From Magnetovibrio sp. (lineage in GTDB: Bacteria > Pseudomonadota > Alphaproteobacteria > Rhodospirillales > Magnetovibrionaceae): a stretch of DNA of 8,138 nucleotides. Below the pieces are notes generated by a model. The model saw only the letters and a program-made list of their open reading frames with translations. It had not been told where the DNA came from and made no database searches. Location: assembly GCA_016763255.1 (NCBI GenBank), contig JAESUA010000415.1, positions 1 through 8,138 of the forward strand. Direction: 5' to 3'. Below are positions 1-4,400 of this stretch, in pieces (within the stretch, counting starts at the first letter, position 1; the number at the start of each line of letters is the position of its first letter). Position numbers and translations under genes: made by a program.

Positions 1-744
1 GCACAAGCAGTCAATGCTGATGCCATCAGTTATTTAAGCATTATCCGCACCGAAGACAATATGATCGAACGGCGTGTTGCTGTGCCCGGCTCCGTACACC
101 ACACGTTGATTACCCCGGATGACAAGTTTGCCATCGCCACCCACCCAGGTAATGGCGGCGTGAGCATTGTCGATCTTGTCACATATGACGTTAAGTTGGT
201 GCGCACCGGCCCGGTTCCCAACTTCGCCGTTGCCGCCCCTGATGGGGGGGCCGTGTATGTCAGCAATGCGGGCAACAATACCATCAGCATGCTTGATACC
301 AAACGCTGGATCGTGCGCTGGAACATCGAGGTTGGTGATGGTCCCGAACACATGGTGCTTTCGGCAGATGGCTATTATTTGTTCGTCAATAACACCGGTG
401 ATGGAACCGTATCGATGGTTTCTCTGCCGCAGGGCACAGTAGAAAAGACCTTTTCGATTGGCGGCTATCTTCACGGCATTGACTTGTCTGAAGACGGAAA
501 GACTTTGTTTGTGGCCGGACGAGACACCAACAAAATCAGCGCAATCGACCTTAAAAGTGGTGCTATTAAAAACCAATCATTGTCCCCCGCACCCTACCAT
601 TTGGCCACCATCAAGGGCACCGGAAAGCTTTATATCTCCAGTGCAGATGATGACAAAATTTGGGTTGTTGATCAAAAGAGTCTGAAGACCCTGACTGAAA
701 TAGCCGTACCCGAACGGGCGCATCAAATGGTGGTTTTCCAATAA
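1..744 (+). CDS. YVTN-type beta-propeller protein, C-terminal part (5' end outside window)
   Basis: The reading frame is open from base 1 and ends at a double stop (TAATAA), so the start lies upstream; the internal ATG at 61 is not a convincing start because it falls inside the repeat pattern. The 247 visible residues are successive repeats of about 42 residues with the pattern x-P-x-H-hydrophobic-x-x-x-x-D-G-x-x-hydrophobic-(Y/F)-V, then a Gly/Asn-rich turn and a strand ending in -D. This is typical of seven-bladed YVTN/cytochrome-d1-like propellers; about five blades are visible. There is no CxxCH motif in the visible part. Such proteins are usually periplasmic and work as scaffolds or redox/cofactor proteins, but the exact role cannot be read here. 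A His (once Asn) recurs at the same place in each blade, at visible residues 34, 74, 117, 158, 200 and 241. The next gene, a cupredoxin, starts 76 bp downstream on the same strand with no terminator between, so they are probably co-transcribed. Confidence 0.85.
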   Translation, partial: AQAVNADAISYLSIIRTEDNMIERRVAVPGSVHHTLITPDDKFAIATHPGNGGVSIVDLVTYDVKLVRTGPVPNFAVAAPDGGAVYVSNAGNNTISMLDTKRWIVRWNIEVGDGPEHMVLSADGYYLFVNNTGDGTVSMVSLPQGTVEKTFSIGGYLHGIDLSEDGKTLFVAGRDTNKISAIDLKSGAIKNQSLSPAPYHLATIKGTGKLYISSADDDKIWVVDQKSLKTLTEIAVPERAHQMVVFQ

Positions 745-820
745 TAAATCCATCACGAATTTAACGTGCCTCAATTTTGAATTTGAGCGTGAAGCGAAGC
801 AACCATAGGAGCTAAAAAAG

Positions 821-1420
821 ATGACCAAAAAAATCACAACGATCCTGGCAGCAATTGCCATCGGCGGACTTTATGCCGGGGGTGCATTGGCCGGAGCAGG
901 TCATGATGCGGCCAAAGAGACGGTTGTCAAAGAAATACGCGGCATGGCTCAAGACATGAAAAGTTCTGGCGCGAATGCACATAGCGAAGCTTTTTCGTTT
1001 GGCCAAGCCGGCGATGCTGCAAAAGTGAACAGAACCATCGATATTGAGATGATGGACAATACCTTTAACTTCAGCACCCTCGACATTAAACCTGGCGAGG
1101 TTATTCGTTTTAACGTGAAAAACATGGGTGAGGTTGTGCATGAATTCAACATCGCCGAGGCATCCATGCATGGTGAGCACCAAAATGCGATGATGAAGAT
1201 GATGGAAAGCGGTGCGATGGAAGTAGACCGCATTAACGTCAAGGCGATGTCGAGTGGTGAAGCAGCACACGATGATCCCAACAGCGTGCTGGTTGAACCG
1301 GGCAAAACGGCGGAACTCATCTGGCAGTTTAAGAAGGCCGCAAATATCGAATTTGCCTGTAATGTTCCGGGCCATTATGAGGACGGCATGAAGGGTGAGA
1401 TCCTGTATAAAAGTAATTGA
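821..1420 (+). CDS. Exported cupredoxin (type-1 blue copper protein) with Met/His-rich insert
   Basis: A 199-residue protein. The ATG is preceded by AGGAG (about 808-812) at good spacing. Residues 1-24 form a signal peptide (KK, hydrophobic stretch, A-L-A), with likely cleavage before GAGHD. The C-terminal half is a plastocyanin/azurin-like cupredoxin fold. The type-1 copper ligands are readable: His107 (VVHEF) and then Cys180, His185 and Met190 in C-N-V-P-G-H-Y-E-D-G-M, the Cys-x4-His-x4-Met signature. The protein should therefore be a periplasmic one-electron carrier or copper-binding protein. Between His107 and Cys180 there is an unusually Met/His-rich stretch (residues 116-150, with repeated Met at 124, 125, 127, 128 and 133 and several His), which could bind Cu(I) or another soft metal; that is inference. 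The segment at 25-70, before the fold, is charged and probably flexible. It follows the propeller gene and is closed by a strong terminator 27 nt downstream, so the pair probably forms the end of an operon. Redox partner unknown. Confidence 0.9.
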   Translation: MTKKITTILAAIAIGGLYAGGALAGAGHDAAKETVVKEIRGMAQDMKSSGANAHSEAFSFGQAGDAAKVNRTIDIEMMDNTFNFSTLDIKPGEVIRFNVKNMGEVVHEFNIAEASMHGEHQNAMMKMMESGAMEVDRINVKAMSSGEAAHDDPNSVLVEPGKTAELIWQFKKAANIEFACNVPGHYEDGMKGEILYKSN

Positions 1421-1446
1421 GTACAGGGTGTGAACGCATCGTGAAT

Positions 1447-1478
1447 AAGCCGGGCCCTGCAATGGGGCCCGGCTTTGT
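1447..1478 (+). terminator. Rho-independent terminator after the cupredoxin gene
   Basis: A perfect 11-bp stem, AAGCCGGGCCC (1447-1457) with GGGCCCGGCTT (1465-1475), and a 7-nt loop; a short T-rich tail (TTTGTT) follows. It begins 27 nt after the cupredoxin stop and should end that transcript. The T tract is short, but the stem is very GC-rich. Confidence 0.85.
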
Positions 1479-1496
1479 TCGTGGTGCATATTTTTT

Positions 1497-1528
1497 ATGA
1501 ATATGGTGTCCGGCAACACCATATTTAT
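1497..1528 (+). promoter_or_regulatory. 13-bp inverted repeat / hairpin upstream of the small exported protein gene
   Basis: ATATGGTGT (1501-1509) and ACACCATAT (1516-1524) pair perfectly around the 6-nt loop CCGGCA. The stem extends outward to 1497/1528 with one G-U pair, giving about 13 bp. It has no T tract after it and lies 86 bp before the next start, so it is not an ordinary terminator. It could be a dyad operator or a 5'-UTR RNA hairpin. The T6 run at 1491-1496 just before it would suit an AT-rich promoter region. Function unproven. Confidence 0.5.
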
Positions 1529-1613
1529 CGCATCAAAAGGTATTTTTGGAGGAGGCAAATCAGACCTGTGTGGGGTGCTTAAGAACATACACCTTAAAAA
1601 GGATGACACCCTC

Positions 1614-2009
1614 ATGGTCAAGATATTCGCAATCGCTGCCATTGCCCTGGCTGTTTCGCCCGCCCAAGCCGATGACGGTCGCGTTGTCGGCATAGCTATT
1701 CAAAAGGCGGCCGCAGTTTCCCCCTCAAACGTTTTTGTCCCCGGTCACGATATCAAAGCGTGGACCAATTTGACGTTCGCAAAACTTGGTGACCACAAAC
1801 GCCAAAAAATGCTGAACAACATTATGCGCGCCCGCGCCAGCCGTGGTTGGGTCGTGTTGGAAACCAATGCTGAACGCTATGCCCGCATGCTTCACAATGT
1901 TCGTGTGCAACGGGGCTGGTACTCGACGCCTCAAAAAATTAAGCGTGCCGCGTATTGGGATATGGTAATGCGAATCGCCGCCAAAGGCCCCCATGGCATC
2001 GACGAATGA
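1614..2009 (+). CDS. Small exported basic protein of unknown function
   Basis: A protein of 131 residues if translated from the ATG at 1614. That start has AAGGA about 10 nt upstream and gives a clean signal peptide (M-V-K, hydrophobic run, S-P-A-Q-A, cleavage after about residue 19). The frame can be opened further, to an ATG at 1497, but that start has no ribosome site, lies inside the hairpin, and would put 39 charged residues ahead of the signal peptide. The mature part has no cysteine and is rich in Arg, Lys and aromatic residues. Tryptophans sit at 50, 79, 102 and 115; residues 60-120 look mainly helical and amphipathic (for example KRQKMLNNIMRARASRGW). I do not recognise a family. It lies between the copper protein and the SHOCT/cytochrome genes and is flanked by hairpins on both sides, so it is likely a single-gene transcript. 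A periplasmic role follows only from the signal peptide. Confidence 0.75.
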   Translation: MVKIFAIAAIALAVSPAQADDGRVVGIAIQKAAAVSPSNVFVPGHDIKAWTNLTFAKLGDHKRQKMLNNIMRARASRGWVVLETNAERYARMLHNVRVQRGWYSTPQKIKRAAYWDMVMRIAAKGPHGIDE

Positions 2010-2040
2010 GCCTCATCATAAGCTGCTGTAATGGATTTCA

Positions 2041-2101
2041 CCCAAAAGGTGTAACAAAATGTGGCATTCGGACCAGCTGTCAGCACTTGTTACCTTTTTG
2101 G
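2041..2101 (+). terminator. Possible terminator / long-range hairpin after the small exported protein gene
   Basis: AACAA (2053-2057) pairs with TTGTT (2087-2091). After a 2-nt bulge (GT), AAAAGGT (2044-2050) pairs with ACCTTTT (2092-2098). The T5 run at 2095-2099 directly follows the GC part of the stem, as in an intrinsic terminator. The 29-nt loop contains a small GCT/AGC hairpin. It lies about 35-90 nt after the stop at 2009. The bulge and large loop make this weaker than the other terminators. Confidence 0.35.
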
Positions 2102-2194
2102 CTTTTACAGACACACTCCAGACACCTCCATATCGTTTAATAGACTGGTTATAAAGATGCAGTTATTTGACAACATAACGAATAGGAGGATGCC

Positions 2195-2464
2195 ATGTGG
2201 AACGGAAGTTACAACTCTCACATGATGGGTTTTGGTGATGGTGGATGGTGGCTGCCGATGGGCTTGCACGGACTGTTTGTTTTGCTGATTGTCGGCTTGA
2301 TTATTTATGGCGTGGTCTTGGCGGTGCGCAGTTTTTCCTACGCTGGTCCCGGTGCCCATGCCCTACCCAGCAACCCTGCGCTGGATGCCTTGGGGGCGCG
2401 TTACGCCGCTGGTGAAATTGAACGCGAAGAATACATCGCTAAAAAACGCGATCTTCAAGACTAA
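2195..2464 (+). CDS. Small SHOCT-domain membrane protein
   Basis: An 89-residue protein with a strong AGGAGG (2184-2189) five bases before the ATG. The N-terminus (1-22) is rich in Gly, Trp, His and Met. One transmembrane helix spans about residues 24-45. A Pro/Gly/Ala linker leads to a C-terminal SHOCT motif at about 61-88: a hydrophobic 'ALDALGARYAAGEI' helix followed by 'EREEYIAKKRDLQD'. SHOCT (short C-terminal) domains are thought to mediate oligomerisation; no enzyme activity is known for such short forms. The SHOCT segment would be cytoplasmic or periplasmic depending on orientation, which I cannot settle. The cytochrome c gene starts 44 bp downstream on the same strand without a terminator, so the two are probably co-transcribed. 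Small SHOCT proteins of this kind are often seen beside heavy-metal resistance and cytochrome genes. Confidence 0.85.
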   Translation: MWNGSYNSHMMGFGDGGWWLPMGLHGLFVLLIVGLIIYGVVLAVRSFSYAGPGAHALPSNPALDALGARYAAGEIEREEYIAKKRDLQD

Positions 2465-2508
2465 GACTTAGCGCACTACGACCATATCAAAATAGGGGAC
2501 GTTCGATC

Positions 2509-2976
2509 ATGAAAAAGCCAATTGTTTTCGCCGGGGGGCTGGGTGTAGCACTCATCATTGGGTCGGTCCTCTATATGACGGTCGAAACCAAACAGGCCCA
2601 GGCCACGGTGGATCAATTGGACCCTCAAGTGATTGCCACCGGTCAGCTTGTTTATGGTCAATATTGTGCCAGCTGCCATGGTAAAGACCTTAAGGGTCAG
2701 CCCGATTGGCAGGTCAAAAAAACCGACGGAACCTTGCCGGCTCCGCCCCACGATAAGGACGGTCACACCTGGCACCATGATGATGGGGTGTTGTTCAACT
2801 ACACCAAGGGCGGCGGAGCATCCTTGGGTATCGATAATTTCAAAAGTGGTATGCCACCCTTTGAGGGCATGATTGATGATGAAAAAATCTGGTCGGTTCT
2901 GGCTTACATCAAAAGCACTTGGCCACAAAAAAACCGTGCCCGCCAAAACCTAGCCACCCAGCAAACCCAAAATTAA
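2509..2976 (+). CDS. Class I c-type cytochrome, membrane-anchored or exported
   Basis: A 155-residue protein with AGGGGA (2494-2499) upstream of the ATG. Residues 4-24 are a hydrophobic N-terminal segment after M-K-K, either an uncleaved anchor or a signal peptide (possible cleavage near QAQA, about residue 32). The single haem-binding motif is C53-A-S-C-H57. The sixth ligand is almost certainly Met115 in G-M-P-P-F, with the usual cytochrome c C-terminal helix after it (DDEKIWSVLAYIKSTWP). This is the cytochrome_CBB3/class I layout: one haem c, periplasmic, transferring electrons. The loop between the two haem ligands carries a His/Asp cluster (residues 81-92, H-D-K-D-G-H-T-W-H-H-D-D), which is not needed for haem and could touch a metal or partner. 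The C-terminal tail (about 140-155) is Gln/Asn-rich and likely disordered. It is second in a pair with the SHOCT protein and is followed directly by a strong terminator. The electron partner is not identifiable; the cupredoxin upstream is a candidate by adjacency only. Confidence 0.92.
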   Translation: MKKPIVFAGGLGVALIIGSVLYMTVETKQAQATVDQLDPQVIATGQLVYGQYCASCHGKDLKGQPDWQVKKTDGTLPAPPHDKDGHTWHHDDGVLFNYTKGGGASLGIDNFKSGMPPFEGMIDDEKIWSVLAYIKSTWPQKNRARQNLATQQTQN

Positions 2977-3018
2977 AGCAATGGCGGCCTCCTTAAAAAA
3001 GGCAGGCCGCCATTGTTT
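2976..3018 (+). terminator. Strong, probably bidirectional terminator between convergent genes
   Basis: CAATGGCGGCCT (2979-2990) pairs perfectly with AGGCCGCCATTG (3004-3015). Outer A-T and G-U pairs extend it to 2976/3018, and an inner CCTT/AAGG mini-stem closes the loop. T-rich sequence follows on the plus side (TTTGTGT), and on the minus strand the stem is followed by CTTTAATTTTG. It lies between the cytochrome stop (2976) and the convergent tusA-like stop (3046), so it can serve both transcripts. Confidence 0.85.
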
Positions 3019-3045
3019 GTGTGGGGTGCTGCTAAGCTGTAAAGT

Positions 3046-3285
3046 CTAGCTCGCCTTGCGCACCGTAAAACGCAAAGTTTTTCCCTCTTCGCTCAGTTCC
3101 AAAAGCTCATGGCCCTTGCGCTGGCACCAGGATGAAATGTCATCCCGGGTGCCCGGATCGGTGGCGATCACTTCAAGAATGCTGCCGGGATCCATTTTGC
3201 GGATCGCTTGGTTCATTTCCACCATCGGCATCGGACAGCATTTGCCGCTGGTGTCGAGGGTTTGGTCTGGTTGCCAATTGCTCAT
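3046..3285 (-). CDS. tusA: TusA-family sulfur carrier protein
   Basis: A 79-residue protein, the usual TusA/SirA length. The family signature is present: C16-C17-P18-M19-P20 followed by a hydrophobic/acidic helix (MVEMNQAIRKMDPG). Cys17 of the C-P-x-P motif is the expected persulfide-carrying residue. The strand 'SILEVIATDPGTRDDISSW' and the second conserved motif W-C54-x-x-x-G-H-E-L-L are also present, as is a C-terminal beta strand. Such proteins carry sulfane sulfur in the cytoplasm between a donor and acceptors (tRNA thiolation, molybdenum cofactor supply, or dissimilatory sulfur oxidation); which of these applies is not visible. GAGGA lies about 9 nt before the ATG. It sits 15 nt after the DsrE-like gene stop, so both share one transcript and one operator. 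The extra Cys16 next to Cys17 is slightly unusual. The symbol denotes the family, not proven tRNA-thiolation function. Confidence 0.9.
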   Translation of the reverse strand: MSNWQPDQTLDTSGKCCPMPMVEMNQAIRKMDPGSILEVIATDPGTRDDISSWCQRKGHELLELSEEGKTLRFTVRKAS

Positions 3286-3300
3286 TTTTGATTTCCTCGC

Positions 3301-3717
3301 CTAGAAGTATTGACAATGATCGGCCTTGGAGGCTTTTTCATTGAGGAACCACGATGCGCCGATGATGCCTTCGGCCTCATTGATGAGGTTGTCTTCATTG
3401 ACGCCAAAGATGCTTGCGGCCAGGCTGCAGGCGTAAAAATTGACGCACTCGGTCGATTTTAAGGCTTTCAGGATATCCATGATTTCCGTCGGCAGCCCCG
3501 CCTTGGCGACGCCTTCGCGCACCATCGCCTCATCCTTGGCATGTTCGCCGTGGATATGCATCGCGGCCGCACCGTCTTCGGTCAGCGCGCGCACCGCCCA
3601 GTTGACGAACAAAATATCGACGACGGTGCCTTCGGCCGCCTGCAGATAGGCAAAGGCGAGGGGGGTGAGAATCTTATCGTAACTGTCGTCACGTATGATG
3701 ATGGCCATGCTGTCCAT
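3301..3717 (-). CDS. DsrE/DsrF-family protein (sulfur-relay type)
   Basis: 138 residues from an ATG that has GGAGGT five bases upstream; a second ATG (codon 4, at 3708) is a possible alternative start but is too far from that site. The opening 'MAIIIRDDSYDKILTPLAFAYLQAA' and the later 'ECVNFYACSLAASIFGV' match DsrE/DsrF-like proteins, in which the Cys (here Cys97) sits in a short helix after a beta strand and can carry persulfide sulfur. Further cysteines are at 91 and near the C-terminus (135, D-H-C-Q-Y-F). The centre (residues 35-75) contains H-I-H-G-E-H. The protein has no signal peptide or membrane helix, so it is cytoplasmic. It is translated with the TusA-like protein 15 nt downstream, a standard donor/acceptor pairing in sulfur relay. 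A perfect 20-bp palindrome lies 25 bp upstream of its start, so it is almost certainly under the adjacent TetR regulator. Close relatives are sometimes annotated as peroxiredoxin-like DsrE proteins; the precise reaction is not known from the sequence. Confidence 0.85.
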   Translation of the reverse strand: MDSMAIIIRDDSYDKILTPLAFAYLQAAEGTVVDILFVNWAVRALTEDGAAAMHIHGEHAKDEAMVREGVAKAGLPTEIMDILKALKSTECVNFYACSLAASIFGVNEDNLINEAEGIIGASWFLNEKASKADHCQYF

Positions 3718-3742
3718 AGTTACCTCCGGTATAGTGTTTTAA

Positions 3743-3762
3743 TAGAACGAACGTTCGTTCTA
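3743..3762. promoter_or_regulatory. TetR-family operator, dsrE-tusA side
   Basis: TAGAACGAACGTTCGTTCTA is a perfect 20-bp palindrome. It lies between the end of tetR (3788) and the dsrE start (3717), 25 bp before the latter, where a promoter must be. It matches the palindrome in front of tetR at 18 of 20 positions. The two differences (C/T at position 6, G/A at position 15) are symmetric, so both copies stay perfect dyads, as expected of a dimeric repressor site. Confidence 0.85.
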
Positions 3763-3787
3763 GTGTGGTCTCAAAAAAATGCAGTGC

Positions 3788-4369
3788 TTATGTGGCGACC
3801 CCACGCCAAGCGCAGGCCCAAACGTCATGCAGGCACTTGCCCAAGGGTTTGTCGACTATGCCATCCAGTTTTAGGTGAATGAGTCGCACCGCACCGCCGT
3901 AAAGGCAGGCCGCACAAACCAACGGGTCCATAATGCGGATTTCGCCATTTTTCATGCCTTGCATGGTGAAGTTGCGCATGCGCTCAAACGGTAGTGATGA
4001 GCACATGGGTTTTTCATCGGGCAAAAACTCACGGTGCTTGGCGTAAAGCATAAAAGACATCAGTTCAGGTTGGCGTTCGGTCATCTCAAAAAGCATCTCG
4101 ATGACCGCGCGGCAGCGATCATGGGCGCTGTGATGGCGGGCTTCGATCTGGTCAATTTGACCGTGAAGGTTTTCGACGAGTGAAACATACATCGCCTGCG
4201 CGATGCCCTGTTTGTCTTTAAAATGATGGTAGATCGAACCGATGCTGACGCCCGATTCGCGGCTGATATCGTGCACCGACGTGTTGAAAAATCCTTTGTT
4301 TGAAAAAAGGATAAGCGCGGAGTGCAGGACTCGTTCATCGGCAGGTTTTTTAACGCTGTTGATCTTCAT
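3788..4369 (-). CDS. TetR-family transcriptional regulator, cysteine-rich
   Basis: A 193-residue protein, the normal TetR length. The N-terminal DNA-binding domain is clear: helix 1 'ADERVLHSALILFSNKGFFNTSV' and the helix-turn-helix 'HDISRESGVSIGSIYHHFKDKQGI' at about 32-55, with the family's Y-x-H-F-x-x-K signature. The C-terminal helical ligand domain (60-193) is family-specific and not recognisable as to ligand. It contains six cysteines (86, 123, 152, 155, 179, 186), including a C-A-A-C pair, which could sense thiol-reactive or soft-metal stress; that is inference. The start is supported by position rather than by a strong ribosome site (weak GAG), and a 20-bp palindrome ends 10 bp before it, so autorepression is likely. 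The same palindrome stands before the dsrE-tusA pair just downstream. It lies 31 bp after the MFS gene and may receive read-through from it as well as having its own promoter. Confidence 0.92.
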   Translation of the reverse strand: MKINSVKKPADERVLHSALILFSNKGFFNTSVHDISRESGVSIGSIYHHFKDKQGIAQAMYVSLVENLHGQIDQIEARHHSAHDRCRAVIEMLFEMTERQPELMSFMLYAKHREFLPDEKPMCSSLPFERMRNFTMQGMKNGEIRIMDPLVCAACLYGGAVRLIHLKLDGIVDKPLGKCLHDVWACAWRGVAT

Positions 4370-4379
4370 CTACTCAAAC

Positions 4380-4399
4380 TAGAATGAACGTTCATTCTA
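4380..4399. promoter_or_regulatory. TetR-family operator, tetR autoregulatory side
   Basis: TAGAATGAACGTTCATTCTA is a perfect 20-bp palindrome. It fills almost all of the 31-bp gap between the MFS stop and the tetR start, ending 10 bp before that start. On the minus strand a possible -35, TTGAAT (4397-4402), lies at its edge and a TAGTTT follows 17 bp later, so the operator would occupy the promoter spacer; the promoter itself is a weak guess. It pairs with the copy at 3743-3762. Confidence 0.85.
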
Positions 4400-4400
4400 T

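Noticed and set aside
34..576. 180-residue minus-strand open frame
   Set aside because: It is antisense to the propeller repeats; periodic codon patterns of the repeats keep the reverse frame open.
770..787. Imperfect dyad CTCAATTTTGAATTTGAG before the cupredoxin gene
   Set aside because: Only five outer pairs, then a mismatch, in an AT-rich gap; it matches no operator I can name and is too weak for a terminator.
1497..1613. Longer N-terminus for the small exported protein from an ATG at 1497
   Set aside because: There is no ribosome site before it, it lies within a hairpin, and it would bury the signal peptide behind 39 mostly polar residues.
812..1693. 293-residue minus-strand open frame
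   Set aside because: It is the antisense shadow of the cupredoxin gene, runs through the terminator stem, has no signal, domain or ribosome site, and is low-complexity in style.
2104..2155. Possible promoter (TTTACA at 2104, TATAAA at 2150) before the SHOCT gene
   Set aside because: A promoter is needed somewhere here, but no -35/-10 pair has acceptable spacing, so no position can be supported.
1567..3030. 13-bp direct repeat TGTGTGGGGTGCT at 1567-1579 and 3018-3030
   Set aside because: A 13-bp match is expected about once by chance in a window of this size, there are no matching flanks, and the copies stand in unrelated contexts.
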